The notes under the pieces were generated by a model. It worked only from the letters and a program-made list of their open reading frames with translations. It did no database searches and was not told where the DNA came from. This document shows, in pieces, positions 36,886 to 46,597 of a stretch of 64,000 nt of DNA. Source of the stretch: Hyphomonas sp. Mor2 (GTDB lineage Bacteria > Pseudomonadota > Alphaproteobacteria > Caulobacterales > Hyphomonadaceae); contig NZ_CP017718.1 in the NCBI RefSeq assembly GCF_001854405.1, positions 62,001 to 126,000 on the forward strand, written 5' to 3'. Positions within the stretch are counted from its first letter, which is position 1; each line of letters begins with the position of its first letter. The translations under genes were made by a program, and so were the position numbers.

Positions 36886-37857
36886 ATGAGCGAACCATAT
36901 GTGATTGAAATGACCGAAACGGGCGGTGTCGATGTGCTGGTCCAGACTTCGCGCTCGCCCCGTCAACCGGGACCAGGTGAAGCACTGGTGCGGCAGACGG
37001 CGGTCGGGCTCAATTTCATCGACACGTATCACCGATCCGGGCTCTATCCGGTCAAACTCCCTTTCGTGCCTGGCTCTGAAGGGGCAGGCGTGGTCGAGGC
37101 TGTGGGTGAGGGCGTTGAAGCGATCGCTGTCGGCGATCGCGTCGCTTATCTCGGCGCTGGAACATACGCAACGCACTATACAGGCGCGGCGGCAACGATG
37201 GTGAAGTTGCCAGATGGGATCGGCGAGGCGGATGCCGCAGCGGTTCTGCTGAAAGGACTGACGGCCTGGATGCTTCTCTTCGAAGTCCGCCCCGCTTCAC
37301 CCGGTGAAACCGCGCTGGTCTGGGCGCCTGTGGGCGGTGTCGGATCCTTGCTCGTGCCCTGGGCGACGTCATTGGGTGTGCGGGTGATCGCGGTCACCTC
37401 CAGCGATAACAAAGCCAGCCGCGCGCGCGAACTCGGGGCGCAAGAGGTGGTTCTGTCTTCGCAGGATGTCGCGGCGGAGGTGCGCGCGCTAACCGATGGA
37501 AAGGGCGTGGATGTCTCTTATGACAGCGTCGGCAGAACGTCGGCTCAGGCTTCGCTCGACAGTCTGAAACCTCGAGGATGGTGGGTCAGTTATGGCAATG
37601 CATCTGGGCCTGCAGATCCAATCGCACCGGGTGTGCTCGGGGCGAAGGGGTCCCTCGTTCTGACGCGTCCGGGACTGTTCCATTTTATCGCTGATGCAGA
37701 CGGCATGCGGCGGGGAGCGGCGGCGCTGTTCGGTGCGATGCGATCGGGGACGATCAAGCCGCATATCGGTCAGACTTTCCCACTGAGTGAGATTGCAAAG
37801 GCGCATGAAGCTCTTGAGAGCGGCGCCACGATCGGCGCGACCATTTTACAGCCTTGA
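36886..37857 (+). CDS. qorA: Quinone oxidoreductase, QOR1/QorA type
   Basis: A 323-residue zinc-free MDR reductase that reduces quinones with NADPH. The family pattern QTAVGLNFIDTYHRSGLYPVKLPFVPG is clear in pieces such as VGLNFIDTYHRSG. The nucleotide-binding region is PVGGVGSLLVPWA, a divergence from the usual AAGGVG. The ATG at 36886 has GGAAGG upstream. It is followed by the second candidate sRNA. A second QOR-like gene is at 16159-17133; the two differ substantially. Confidence 0.88.
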   Translation: MSEPYVIEMTETGGVDVLVQTSRSPRQPGPGEALVRQTAVGLNFIDTYHRSGLYPVKLPFVPGSEGAGVVEAVGEGVEAIAVGDRVAYLGAGTYATHYTGAAATMVKLPDGIGEADAAAVLLKGLTAWMLLFEVRPASPGETALVWAPVGGVGSLLVPWATSLGVRVIAVTSSDNKASRARELGAQEVVLSSQDVAAEVRALTDGKGVDVSYDSVGRTSAQASLDSLKPRGWWVSYGNASGPADPIAPGVLGAKGSLVLTRPGLFHFIADADGMRRGAAALFGAMRSGTIKPHIGQTFPLSEIAKAHEALESGATIGATILQP

Positions 37858-37920
37858 GGCTCGAAATGATCACGATGTGTTGATCGGACTTGTCGAAGAC
37901 GAGCTGCAGTGTAAATAAGT

Positions 37921-38012
37921 TTACATTGGGTCTCGCGTGCGTCCCCCCTTACCCAGCCTGCTGATGGCCCAATAGAGCCTGTCGAACCTTGTTCGGCAGG
38001 CTCGTCTTATTC
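37921..38012 (+). ncRNA. Candidate structured sRNA, copy 2 (GCGTGCGTCCCCCC family)
   Basis: ATTGGGTC (37925-37932) pairs fully with GGCCCAAT (37966-37973), enclosing GCGTGCGTCCCCCC, two extra T, and ACCCAGCCTGC. The closing stem differs from copy 1 at 895-992 (CTGGCCTC/GAGGCCAG) but pairs fully, one G-T pair included, while the loop is nearly unchanged. A 12-bp terminator follows (37975-38003). A plausible promoter is TTGTCG (37890) with TAAATA, spaced 16, giving a start near the stem. Strand is set by the terminator T-run. Confidence 0.62.
37975..38012 (+). terminator. Intrinsic terminator of sRNA copy 2
   Basis: GAGCCTGTCGAA (37975-37986) pairs with TTCGGCAGGCTC (37992-38003) over 12 bp, and a T-rich run follows. 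The run overlaps the last codons of the convergent M23 peptidase gene (ends 38007). Confidence 0.7.
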
Positions 38013-38909
38013 TGCTCTTAGCGGTTCGAGATCCAGAAGCAGCGCCGGATCTATATAAAAATCACCGTCGCGATCCTCGCGGCCTGGATTGCGCCATTTC
38101 ACCGCCCAGTGCAGGTGCGGCCCGGAGGTGCGGCCGGTATTGCCACTGGCGCCGAGCCGTTGGCCCGCGACCACTGCCTGACCAGCTGTGACATCAATCT
38201 CGGACATATGCAGGAAAACAGAGACCAGCCCATCCCCATGGTCGAGAAAGACCGTGCCGCCTTCATAATACAAGTCGGGATCGCCAAGCGTAACCGTGCC
38301 GGCCGCGGGTGCGATGATCTCCGTCCCGACCGGGATCGCGATATCATATCCGCGATGAACCGACGTTCGCTCACACGGCTCGCCGTCCACGCCAACGCCA
38401 ATATACTTGCGCGCTGGCCCGAACGGTGAGGAGGCTGGCCCCTTCGAAGGGCGCAGAAAGCCCGTCGTCGCGCCTGGCCCGTCATGAAAGACCGCGAAGG
38501 CGTCCTGCTTTTTCACCCAGCTGCGCGCTGCATGGTCCTTTTGCGCGTCGGTACGGGCATCAACCTTGTCGCAATCCAGACCGGTAATCGTGCGAAATGG
38601 ATCGTCGCGCGCATCGAGGTTCAATTGCAAACTGGCGGATGGAAATTCCTTCGACACCAGGTTCAGTTCCAGGGCTTCAGTCCGTTTCAAGCCGATTGTC
38701 GCTATGCCATCTTGATTGACGGGGACATGGCGTTCATCCGCGCCTTCCGGGCCGAACACGATCAAGGTGCTATTCGCGGGCGCTTTGCACAGGATGAGCC
38801 CGCCTTGCGCCATCTGTCCGGTGCAATCGACGGTCACCGTTTCAGCGTATACCGGTGCAGGCAGTCCAAACCAGATCAGGCCGATAAGCAGCCAGTCTCT
38901 CAGGAACAT
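38007..38909 (-). CDS. M23 family metallopeptidase, secreted
   Basis: A 300-residue protein with a signal peptide ending near PVYA. The M23 domain in the C-terminal half has HRGYDI (His and Asp zinc ligands) and HLHW (HxH). Zinc binding is intact, so a periplasmic peptidoglycan hydrolase is likely. The N-terminal 110 residues are of unknown fold. Its ATG follows directly the stop of the DUF2093 gene (TGAATG), so the two are coupled. Confidence 0.88.
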   Translation of the reverse strand: MFLRDWLLIGLIWFGLPAPVYAETVTVDCTGQMAQGGLILCKAPANSTLIVFGPEGADERHVPVNQDGIATIGLKRTEALELNLVSKEFPSASLQLNLDARDDPFRTITGLDCDKVDARTDAQKDHAARSWVKKQDAFAVFHDGPGATTGFLRPSKGPASSPFGPARKYIGVGVDGEPCERTSVHRGYDIAIPVGTEIIAPAAGTVTLGDPDLYYEGGTVFLDHGDGLVSVFLHMSEIDVTAGQAVVAGQRLGASGNTGRTSGPHLHWAVKWRNPGREDRDGDFYIDPALLLDLEPLRAE

Positions 38910-39119
38910 TCAGGCCTTGCCGCTCATGCGGGTCGCTGCGGCGGCAGCGTCGACATAGGCTTCCTGGTGATCCACGCTCCAATAGCGCAGGGCGGCGATC
39001 GGAATCTTGCGGCCGGTGACCGCGCAAATCACGTAATCCCCAGGACTTAGCAGTTCCAGGTCCGCATCGAGATAGCGGATCTTGGCCTCGCCGGGCTTTC
39101 GGTCGGTCTTCTTAAGCAT
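38910..39119 (-). CDS. DUF2093 domain-containing protein
   Basis: A 69-residue protein of unknown function, typical of Alphaproteobacteria. The family pattern is seen in AKIRYLDADLELLSPGDYVICAV and RYWSVDHQEAYVDA, given here in parts. I chose the ATG at 39119 because the longer frame lacks support. It lies 63 bases from the recA palindrome, divergent from recA, and is coupled to the M23 peptidase gene. Confidence 0.85.
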   Translation of the reverse strand: MLKKTDRKPGEAKIRYLDADLELLSPGDYVICAVTGRKIPIAALRYWSVDHQEAYVDAAAAATRMSGKA

Positions 39120-39177
39120 GACCGCATAATGCCTGATGCAGCGGCGAAAGGGAAGATGAGAATTCAGACAGAAGTTT

Positions 39178-39205
39178 TTGCTTTGTTCTCGTGAACAAAT
39201 ATGGT
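39178..39205 (+). promoter_or_regulatory. recA promoter with palindromic candidate SOS operator
   Basis: An 18-bp palindrome, TTTGTTC-TCGT-GAACAAA (39182-39199), lies between a possible -35 (TTGCTT, 39178-39183) and -10 (TATGGT, 39200-39205). The half-site GTTC recalls the alphaproteobacterial LexA box, but that box is a direct repeat (GTTC-N7-GTTC), and here the halves are inverted with a 4-base spacer. Confidence 0.55.
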
Positions 39206-39275
39206 ACATCGGAGTCAGTTGGCGGGCTCGGGGCCATTCTTCGCCGAGTATGATATAGACGAAAAGGAACGACTC

Positions 39276-40355
39276 ATGTCCAAACCCAACCTGCAACTCG
39301 TGGATAAGGATTCCGGCGTGGATAAGCAGAAAGCTCTCGAAACGGCGCTCGCCAATATTGATCGTGCCTTTGGCAAAGGCTCAGTGATGCGCCTTGGCGA
39401 ACAAACAGCAATGGACATTGAGTCGATTCCAACAGGGTCCCTGGGCCTGGACATCGCCCTCGGCATTGGCGGCCTGCCCAAAGGCCGTGTGATTGAAATT
39501 TATGGACCGGAAAGTTCCGGTAAGACGACTTTGTCGCTGCACATTGTGGCCGAAGCGCAAAAAAATGGCGGCGTTTGCGCCTTTGTTGACGCCGAACACG
39601 CACTCGACCCGGTTTATGCGGGCAAGCTTGGCGTGGATCTCGATGATCTTCTGGTCTCTCAACCGGATACGGGAGAGCAGGCGCTTGAGATTGCGGACAC
39701 ATTGGTGCGGTCCGGCGCGATTGACGTCCTGGTCATCGACTCGGTGGCGGCCTTGACCCCACGCGCTGAAATTGAAGGCGAGATGGGCGACAGTCTGCCC
39801 GGCCTGCAGGCCCGTCTGATGAGCCAGGCTTTGCGCAAACTGACCGGATCTATCTCCAAGTCGAACTGCATGGTCATCTTCATCAACCAGATCCGGATGA
39901 AGATTGGCGTCATGTTTGGCAGCCCGGAAACTACGACGGGCGGCAATGCGCTGAAATTTTACTCCTCTGTCCGTCTCGACATTCGCCGCATCGGTGCGCT
40001 GAAAGACAAGGATGAGGTGATTGGCAACCAGACCCGCGTGAAAGTGGTCAAGAACAAGGTCGCCCCGCCCTTCCGCCAGGTCGAGTTTGACATCATCTAT
40101 GGCGAAGGCATCTCGAAAACCGGCGAGATCATTGATCTTGGCGTCAAATGCGAAGTGATCGAGAAATCCGGTTCCTGGTACTCCTATGGTCCGGAACGGA
40201 TCGGGCAAGGACGCGAGAAGACCCGGCAATTCCTCAAGGAGAACCCGGATATTTGCGATGAGATCGAACTTGAAATTCGCAAGCGTTCCGGCCTCTTGTC
40301 AGACGTCCTTCTGACGGAAGGTGGTGGCCCGGCGGAGGAAGCTGAAGCCGGCTGA
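39276..40355 (+). CDS. recA: Recombinase RecA
   Basis: The DNA recombinase and LexA co-protease, 359 residues. Walker A is GPESSGKTT at 77-85. The MAW-like segments and [26 protein letters not shown] (loop 2 region) are typical, as is the acidic C-terminus (EEAEAG). The ATG at 39276 has AAGGA upstream. It lies just upstream of alaS, as in several proteobacteria, but has its own terminator. Confidence 0.98.
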   Translation: MSKPNLQLVDKDSGVDKQKALETALANIDRAFGKGSVMRLGEQTAMDIESIPTGSLGLDIALGIGGLPKGRVIEIYGPESSGKTTLSLHIVAEAQKNGGVCAFVDAEHALDPVYAGKLGVDLDDLLVSQPDTGEQALEIADTLVRSGAIDVLVIDSVAALTPRAEIEGEMGDSLPGLQARLMSQALRKLTGSISKSNCMVIFINQIRMKIGVMFGSPETTTGGNALKFYSSVRLDIRRIGALKDKDEVIGNQTRVKVVKNKVAPPFRQVEFDIIYGEGISKTGEIIDLGVKCEVIEKSGSWYSYGPERIGQGREKTRQFLKENPDICDEIELEIRKRSGLLSDVLLTEGGGPAEEAEAG

Positions 40356-40382
40356 TCCGGGCCGTAAGACCAGACCATATGT

Positions 40383-40417
40383 AACGCGCCAGTGGAAACG
40401 CTTGGCGCGTTGCTTTT
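40383..40417 (+). terminator. recA terminator
   Basis: AACGCGCCA (40383-40391) pairs with TGGCGCGTT (40403-40411), and a G-T pair extends it. TTTT follows at 40414-40417. It separates recA from alaS. Confidence 0.7.
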
Positions 40418-40476
40418 ATGGACATATATCCACCGGCAAAGCGCTCATGAAGGGCGCACCGGCAAGAGGAAGTTCA

Positions 40477-43125
40477 ATGACGAGTGTCAACGATCTGCGC
40501 GAAGCATTTCTGTCCTATTTCGAAAACAAGGGACATGTGCGCAAGCCTTCCGCGCCTCTGGTGCCGGAGAACGATCCGACCTTGCTCTTCATCAATGCTG
40601 GCATGGTGCCGTTCAAGAACATCTTCACCGGGGCGGAAACGCCTTTTGCGCCGCGTGCGACGACGTCTCAAAAGTGCGTGCGCGCAGGTGGCAAGCACAA
40701 TGATCTCGACAATGTCGGCTACACGGCCCGGCACCACACATTCTTCGAAATGCTCGGCAATTTTTCGTTCGGGGACTATTTCAAGGATGACGCGATTGCC
40801 TACGGGTGGGAGCTGGTCACCCGCGAGCTCGGTCTGCCCGCCGATAAATTGCTCGTCACGGTCTATTCTGAAGATGACGAAGCGGCCGCCATCTGGAAGA
40901 AAGTCGCGGGATTGGGGGATGACCGGATCATCCGCATCCCGACTTCGGACAATTTCTGGTCCATGGGCGATACTGGCCCATGCGGACCCTGCTCGGAAAT
41001 CTTCTATGATCACGGTCCTGACGTCTGGGGCGGCCCTCCGGGAACTCCGGAAGAGGATGGCGATCGCTTCATCGAGATCTGGAATCTGGTCTTCATGCAA
41101 TTCGATCAGCAACAGGACGGAGAGCGCAAGTCCCTCCCCAAACCATCGATCGATACAGGCATGGGCCTCGAGCGGATCGCTGCCGTCCTGCAAAGCGTTC
41201 ACAATAATTATGAAATCGACCTGTTTCAGAACCTGATCGCGGCCGAGGAAGAGGTGTACTCACAGAAAGCTGCAGGCGATCAGCTCGGCTCGTTCCGTGT
41301 CATCGCTGACCATTTGCGCACGTCGGCTTTCCTGGTCGCCGACGGCGTCACACCCTCCAATGAAGGTCGCGGCTATGTTCTGCGCCGGATCATGCGCCGC
41401 GCCATGCGCCACGCCCACATTCTCGGCGCGCGCGAGCCCGGCATGCACAAGCTCGTGCCCGCTTTGATCACTGAAATGGGCGCCGCCTATCCAGAGCTCG
41501 GACGGGCCCAGGCCGCGATTGAGAGCGCACTTGAACAAGAAGAAAGCCGTTTCCAGCGCACCCTTGGCCGCGGCCTTGCTTTGCTCGATGAGGCCAGCAC
41601 GGATTTGAAAGAAGGCGACACGCTGCCCGGCGAGACCGCGTTCAAACTCTATGACACGTACGGCTTCCCGCTCGATCTGACCCAGGACATCCTGCGCGGC
41701 CGCGGCATGAGCGTTGACGAAACCGGCTTCGATGCGGCCATGTCCAAACAGAAAGAAGGCTCGAAAGCCGCCGGGTTCAGCTCCGGCGATGCAGCCTCCG
41801 GCGAGGTCTGGTTCAAGATCCACGATGCCGTAGGCGCCACCGAATTCCTCGGCTATTCGGACCTGAATGCTGAGGCGGCGATCAAAGCGCTGGTCGCAGA
41901 TGGCGTTCAAACCGATACGCTGAAACCCGGCGATCAGGCCGAACTCGTACTCGACCGTACGCCGTTCTATGCCGAAAGCGGTGGCCAGGCCGGAGATCAT
42001 GGCGTGATCGAAACCAAGACCGCACGCTTCATCGTGCGCGATGTGCAGAAGCGCGCGGGCGATCTGCATGTTCACATGGGCGAGCTGGTCGAAGGCGAAC
42101 TTTCCGTTGGCGACACGGTCCTGGCCCAAGTCAATGGCGCGCGCCGCACCCGGATCATGGCCAATCACTCAGCCACCCACCTGATGCACGCCGCCTTGCG
42201 CGATATTCTTGGCGAGCATGTCACGCAAAAGGGCTCATTGGTGGAAGAGGAGCGTATGCGCTTTGACTTCTCGCACGGTGCGCCCGTCACGCCAGCCGAG
42301 ATCGAAGCCATTGAAGACCAGGTCAATGCTGTGATCCGCCAGAACAATCCGGTTGGCGTGTCGGTCACCACGCCTGACAAGGCGATCGAAGCAGGCGCCC
42401 TGGCGCTGTTCGGCGAGAAATACGGCGACGAAGTTCGCGTGCTCTCCATGGGCGCGGATCTGAAACAGGCCGACAAAGCCTATTCGGTCGAGCTGTGCGG
42501 TGGCACGCATGTCGAGCGCACCGGCGATATTGGCACATTCGTGATCCTGAGCGAGAGCGGTGTGTCCGCCGGGGTGCGCCGGATCGAAGTCGCCACGGGT
42601 GCCGAGGCGATGGCCTTTCTGCGCAGTCGCGCGCAAGTCGCGGTCGATCTGTCGGATCAGCTGAAAGTGCCGCTCAAAGATGTCGGCAAGAAGGTTGCGA
42701 GCCTCAGCGAGGAGCGCAAGGCACTGGAACGCCAGCTCGCCGATACCAAACGCGCCCTCGCCATGGCAGGTGAAAGCGGGGCGCCATCTGGCCCCGAAGA
42801 GATCAACGGGGTCAACCTGATTGCCCGTGTGGCGGAAGGCGTCGGTGGCAAGGATTTGCGCGCGCTGATCGATGAGGCGAAAGCGCAGATGAAGTCCGGC
42901 ATCGCGGTCTTTATCGGCGTCAATGAGGGCAAGGCTGCGGTTGCGGTCGGCGTCACCGAAGATCTTGTCGGCACCCATTCGGCGGTCGATCTGGTCCGCG
43001 TGGCCGCAGCCGAAGTCGGCGGCAAAGGCGGCGGTGGACGCCCGGACATGGCGCAAGCGGGCGGCCCAGACGGGTCGAAAGCAGAAGCGGCATTGGACGC
43101 GGTGCGAGCAGCGCTGAGAGGCTAA
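40477..43125 (+). CDS. alaS: Alanyl-tRNA synthetase
   Basis: A class II synthetase of 882 residues that charges tRNA-Ala. The aminoacylation core starts at residue 2 ([18 protein letters not shown]). The editing site [11 protein letters not shown] gives the HxxxH zinc ligands. The C-terminal editing signature [13 protein letters not shown] follows, and the C-Ala domain ends in [17 protein letters not shown] chose the ATG at 40477, with AAGAGGAAG upstream, over ATG at 40447 and longer frames. Standard length. Confidence 0.97.
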   Translation: MTSVNDLREAFLSYFENKGHVRKPSAPLVPENDPTLLFINAGMVPFKNIFTGAETPFAPRATTSQKCVRAGGKHNDLDNVGYTARHHTFFEMLGNFSFGDYFKDDAIAYGWELVTRELGLPADKLLVTVYSEDDEAAAIWKKVAGLGDDRIIRIPTSDNFWSMGDTGPCGPCSEIFYDHGPDVWGGPPGTPEEDGDRFIEIWNLVFMQFDQQQDGERKSLPKPSIDTGMGLERIAAVLQSVHNNYEIDLFQNLIAAEEEVYSQKAAGDQLGSFRVIADHLRTSAFLVADGVTPSNEGRGYVLRRIMRRAMRHAHILGAREPGMHKLVPALITEMGAAYPELGRAQAAIESALEQEESRFQRTLGRGLALLDEASTDLKEGDTLPGETAFKLYDTYGFPLDLTQDILRGRGMSVDETGFDAAMSKQKEGSKAAGFSSGDAASGEVWFKIHDAVGATEFLGYSDLNAEAAIKALVADGVQTDTLKPGDQAELVLDRTPFYAESGGQAGDHGVIETKTARFIVRDVQKRAGDLHVHMGELVEGELSVGDTVLAQVNGARRTRIMANHSATHLMHAALRDILGEHVTQKGSLVEEERMRFDFSHGAPVTPAEIEAIEDQVNAVIRQNNPVGVSVTTPDKAIEAGALALFGEKYGDEVRVLSMGADLKQADKAYSVELCGGTHVERTGDIGTFVILSESGVSAGVRRIEVATGAEAMAFLRSRAQVAVDLSDQLKVPLKDVGKKVASLSEERKALERQLADTKRALAMAGESGAPSGPEEINGVNLIARVAEGVGGKDLRALIDEAKAQMKSGIAVFIGVNEGKAAVAVGVTEDLVGTHSAVDLVRVAAAEVGGKGGGGRPDMAQAGGPDGSKAEAALDAVRAALRG

Positions 43126-43144
43126 TCGCCGGCGCGGCTGAAAC

Positions 43145-44365
43145 TTATTGCTGCAACTCTTGCCGACGCCAGATCGGGAACGGGTCTGTCAGCGAGTCCA
43201 GATCGCCATTGAAATCCTCCGGCAGAAGTGCGGCGTCGAGCCGGGCCTCCAGGGCTGGCCAATCGATGCCTGATCCGATGAAGACCAGTTCCTGGCGGCG
43301 ATCGCCCCAGGGGTCTTGCCAATTTTTCTGCAGATATTCGCGCAAGCCCGCATGGTCCGGCCATCGCTCCTGCGGGACCGACGCCCACCAGGTGCCGATC
43401 GGCGCGATGCTGGACAGGGACCCGGCGAGCGAAAACTCTGCCAGCCATTCTGAGCGCGTGGCCATCCAGAAATGCCCTTTGGCGCGTATAACGCCGGGCA
43501 GTTCGCCATTTAGCAGGTCATGAATGGCCTGCGGATCGAATGGGCGTCGGGCGCGATATGTGTAGGATGTGACGCCATATTCTTCAGTTTCCGGCGTGTG
43601 ATCGGCGAAGCCATACAGCTCCTTGGCCCACATCGGATGGGTTTCGGCTTTTTCGAAATCGAACAGGCCCGTATCGAATATCTTCGAGGTTGGCACGTCG
43701 GAATAATTCGCTTCGATAATCTGCGTGTTGGCGTTGAGGCTGCGAATAATCTTGCGCGCGGCGTCGACTTGATCCGGTGTTGCATCATCCACCTTGTTGA
43801 GCACGACCACGTCAGCAAACTCGATCTGATCGGTCAGCAAGTGGACCAGGGTGCGATTGTCTTCCTCGCCCATGACCTCGCCGCGGTCCCTGAGGAAATC
43901 ATGGCTGGAATAGTCTCTCAGCAGGTTCACCGCATCGACCACGGTGACCATTGTGTCGATGCGTGCGACGTCGGACAGGCTGACGCCTTGCTCATCGCGG
44001 AAATCGAACGTGGCAGCAACGGGGAGGGGCTCGGAAATCCCGGTGGATTCGATGAGGAGATAGTCAAACCGATCTTCTTCTGCGAGACGACGAACCTCCG
44101 CAAGCAAGTCGTCACGTAGCGTGCAACAGATGCAGCCATTTGACATTTCAACCAGCGTCTCATCGGTACGGCTCAGCTCGGACCCTGCCCGAACCAGATC
44201 GGCGTCAATGTTCACCTCTGACATGTCATTGACGATGACAGCAACGCGTCGACCTTCGCGATTGTTCAGCACATTGTTGAGCAACGTGGTCTTACCCGCG
44301 CCAAGAAATCCGGACAGCACGGTGACGGGCAGGCGATCTTCGGGCGGAAGGGCGGTTTGGGTCAT
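43145..44365 (-). CDS. CobW/COG0523 family GTP-binding protein (ZigA/YeiR-like)
   Basis: A 406-residue G3E GTPase. Walker A is GFLGAGKTT at 19-27; the metal-binding CxCC is GCICC at 77-81; a CobW C-terminal domain follows. Such proteins deliver zinc to target proteins when zinc is scarce. A Zur-like palindrome (44423-44440) lies upstream, which supports a zinc role over cobalamin. I chose the ATG at 44365; the TTG at 44413 would start upstream of the likely promoter -10. It is convergent with alaS. Confidence 0.88.
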   Translation of the reverse strand: MTQTALPPEDRLPVTVLSGFLGAGKTTLLNNVLNNREGRRVAVIVNDMSEVNIDADLVRAGSELSRTDETLVEMSNGCICCTLRDDLLAEVRRLAEEDRFDYLLIESTGISEPLPVAATFDFRDEQGVSLSDVARIDTMVTVVDAVNLLRDYSSHDFLRDRGEVMGEEDNRTLVHLLTDQIEFADVVVLNKVDDATPDQVDAARKIIRSLNANTQIIEANYSDVPTSKIFDTGLFDFEKAETHPMWAKELYGFADHTPETEEYGVTSYTYRARRPFDPQAIHDLLNGELPGVIRAKGHFWMATRSEWLAEFSLAGSLSSIAPIGTWWASVPQERWPDHAGLREYLQKNWQDPWGDRRQELVFIGSGIDWPALEARLDAALLPEDFNGDLDSLTDPFPIWRRQELQQ

Positions 44366-44422
44366 GAGAGTCTCGCGAGGTTTTTCATTATGGCTGAGAG
44401 CTAGTGCGCTCAATTCAGAAAC

Positions 44423-44440
44423 GCAATGTTATTTCATTAC
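44423..44440. promoter_or_regulatory. Candidate Zur box
   Basis: The minus strand reads GTAATGAAATAACATTGC, 15 of 18 identical to the palindrome GTAATGTTATAACATTAC that I recall as an alphaproteobacterial Zur-type site. It lies 58 bases before the COG0523 GTPase start and overlaps a possible -35 (TTGCGT). Confidence 0.5.
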
Positions 44441-44458
44441 GGAATCGGCCGGTTTTTT

Positions 44459-45127
44459 TTATGTACGCGCCTCTGGAAAGATCGGTTCCTCATCCCCGGT
44501 CTGCCATTGCGCGTATTTCGGCATCACCGACTTGAACAGCTCGCTGTCCAGGTGCCCGGCGAGCCAGCGCTGGAGGTGTGGCAGGTCCAGGGCGTCGAAC
44601 CAGGTCCGGTCGGTGTTCGCGAACTGGCGAATGAACGGGAAGATGGCGATGTCGGCATAGCTCACCCGATCGCCAAATAATTGCGATTGGCCGTCCAGGC
44701 GAGCATTAAGCGTCTCCAGAAACACAAGACCAAGAGCGCGTTGGTCTTCGCGTACGATGCCTTCTGCCTCATACCGGTTCGGATATTTGTAGCGGTCGAG
44801 CGCGCGCTTGAACGGGCCATCGCATTCGGCGACCAGGGCATCCATCTGCTCGCGCGTGCCTTGGTCCGGGGCGAGCCAATTACCGGCATCATTGTGCGCC
44901 AGCGCCCAGGCCATGACGTCCAGGCTTTCCTCGATCACCGTACCGTCAGGCTCAACAATGACCGGCACCGTGCCCTTGGGCGAGGCGTCGAGCATTTCGG
45001 CGGGCTTGTCGCGCAACACCACTTCGCGGAGGCGGCATGCGATTCCGGCCCGGGCAATCGCCATGCGGGCGCGCATCGCATAGGGGCAGCGCCGGAAGGA
45101 ATACAGGATTGGCCGGGTTTGGCTCAC
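44459..45127 (-). CDS. Glutathione S-transferase, Grx2-like N-terminus
   Basis: A 222-residue two-domain GST. The N-terminal thioredoxin-like domain has CPYAMRA with a single reactive Cys14, as in glutaredoxin-2/omega-type proteins. The cis-proline segment is KGTVPVIV. The helical C-terminal domain contains SYADIAIFPFIRQF. It overlaps the upstream trhO by 4 bases, so both are in one transcript. It may act as a thiol transferase. Confidence 0.85.
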   Translation of the reverse strand: MSQTRPILYSFRRCPYAMRARMAIARAGIACRLREVVLRDKPAEMLDASPKGTVPVIVEPDGTVIEESLDVMAWALAHNDAGNWLAPDQGTREQMDALVAECDGPFKRALDRYKYPNRYEAEGIVREDQRALGLVFLETLNARLDGQSQLFGDRVSYADIAIFPFIRQFANTDRTWFDALDLPHLQRWLAGHLDSELFKSVMPKYAQWQTGDEEPIFPEART

Positions 45128-46080
45128 GCAGGGACTTTCTTTCTCGGGCTCATGACAACGTCATCTCCGATATGGGTCTCGCCGCGTTCCTTGGCGAGTC
45201 GAACCTGCTTTTGACGTTCGCGCAGGGCCGCCATTTTCTCGTCCGTGAACGTGCCATAGCAGCGCGGGCAGGAGACGCCGTCTTCAAAATGCGGATGGGC
45301 ACGATCCTCGGCGCTGACCGGGTGACGGCAGGCATGGCAGAGCTGATAATCGCCCACTTCAAGCCCGTGGCCGACACTGACGCGTTCATCAAAGACAAAG
45401 CACTCGCCTTCCCAGAGGCTGTCTTCTCTCGGTACGGTTTCGAGATATTTCAGGATGCCGCCTTGGAGGTGGAAAACATCGTCTATGCCGAGCGACTTCA
45501 CATAGGAGGTGGATTTCTCGCAGCGGATGCCGCCTGTGCAGAACATAGCGATCTTCGGCGTGCGGCCTTGCTTGGCCAGCTCAGCGCGGAAGGTCTCGAA
45601 CCAGTCCGGGAACTCGCGGAAGGTTTCGGTCTCAGGATCAATCGCGCCCTGAAACGTGCCGAGCGCGACTTCATAATCATTGCGCGTATCGATGACGACC
45701 GTGTCGGGATCGCTGATCAGGGCGTTCCAGTCTTGCGGTTTTACGTAGGTGCCGACCAGGCATGTCGGGTCGGTGCCGGGCACGCCCATGGTCACGATCT
45801 CATTCTTGAGCCGCACTTTCAGACGCAGGAAGGGCATCGCCTCGGCATGGCTGTCCTTCCATTCGAGGCTTTCGCAACCGGGCAAGGTGCAGATCGCGTC
45901 CAGCGCCGCCTCCATCGCGTCCGATGTGCCCGCAATCGTACCGTTCACGCCCTCGCTGGCGAGCAGGATCGTGCCTTTGATGCCAAGCTCGGAGAGCTTG
46001 TCAAAAAGCGGCTCGCGCAGGGCTTCGGGATCGTCAAAGCGGACGAATTTATACAGGGCGGTGACACGGATATTCGACAT
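45124..46080 (-). CDS. trhO: tRNA uridine(34) hydroxylase (O2-dependent)
   Basis: A 318-residue YceA-type enzyme that hydroxylates uridine 34 of tRNA to ho5U. The N-terminal acylphosphatase-like domain is followed by a rhodanese domain with the active-site loop CTGGIRCEK (Cys181, Cys187). A C-terminal cysteine-rich segment has CHACRHPV and CPRCY (a possible metal site). The length and motifs match TrhO. Confidence 0.93.
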   Translation of the reverse strand: MSNIRVTALYKFVRFDDPEALREPLFDKLSELGIKGTILLASEGVNGTIAGTSDAMEAALDAICTLPGCESLEWKDSHAEAMPFLRLKVRLKNEIVTMGVPGTDPTCLVGTYVKPQDWNALISDPDTVVIDTRNDYEVALGTFQGAIDPETETFREFPDWFETFRAELAKQGRTPKIAMFCTGGIRCEKSTSYVKSLGIDDVFHLQGGILKYLETVPREDSLWEGECFVFDERVSVGHGLEVGDYQLCHACRHPVSAEDRAHPHFEDGVSCPRCYGTFTDEKMAALRERQKQVRLAKERGETHIGDDVVMSPRKKVPA

Positions 46081-46102
46081 GGCGCGAGCTTATGCCAGAA
46101 GA

Positions 46103-46122
46103 CCGGCGATGAGAAAAGCCGG
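46103..46122 (-). terminator. Weak hairpin downstream of arsI
   Basis: CCGGC (46103-46107) pairs with GCCGG (46118-46122); on the minus strand a short pyrimidine stretch follows. It may end the arsR-arsI transcript before trhO. Weak. Confidence 0.3.
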
Positions 46123-46141
46123 GGCCTCAGCGTCCGCGGTG

Positions 46142-46597
46142 CTAACAGCAGCCGCGCGCGCTTCGGGTCTTGGCTTCTGGTTCAGGCGCTACGGCCGACA
46201 CGATTTCGGGGGCGAAATCGTCGCCATAGGTCTGGGCCTGGCCCATTGTGTGGAACATTTCCCAGACGACCGAAGACGGGTCTGCGGTCCAGTGCTTGTC
46301 GCCATGGGCGTAGCAGCAATGGGCATCAGGCTCGTCCAGGATGGAGAGTTCAGCACCTTGAAGGCGTTGTTGCAGCTCGGCGAGTTCGGTTTCGTTCTCG
46401 GCCTGGATGCCCAGATGATTGACACCGGCGTGCCGGGCGCCGCTCGGGCTGATGGCGAGATTGACACGTGGGTCGTCGACTTCCCATTTGGCGTAATCGT
46501 CTTTTTCGACGCTCGGACCCTGGCCGAAAATGGCCGAGTAGAAGCGTTTTGATTTTTCGAGATCATCGACGCTGATATGGACGTGTAGGCGTTTCAT
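46142..46597 (-). CDS. arsI: ArsI/CadI family organoarsenical C-As lyase
   Basis: A 151-residue vicinal-oxygen-chelate (glyoxalase-like) dioxygenase that cleaves methylarsenite to arsenite. Metal ligands are His5, His61 and Glu113. The arsenic-binding pair is Cys94-Cys95 in HCCYA, followed by GDKHW, the ArsI signature. The C-terminus ends in RSARGCC, a further cysteine pair. CadI (cadmium-induced) is the older name of the family. The ATG at 46597 overlaps the arsR stop (ATGA). Confidence 0.88.
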   Translation of the reverse strand: MKRLHVHISVDDLEKSKRFYSAIFGQGPSVEKDDYAKWEVDDPRVNLAISPSGARHAGVNHLGIQAENETELAELQQRLQGAELSILDEPDAHCCYAHGDKHWTADPSSVVWEMFHTMGQAQTYGDDFAPEIVSAVAPEPEAKTRSARGCC

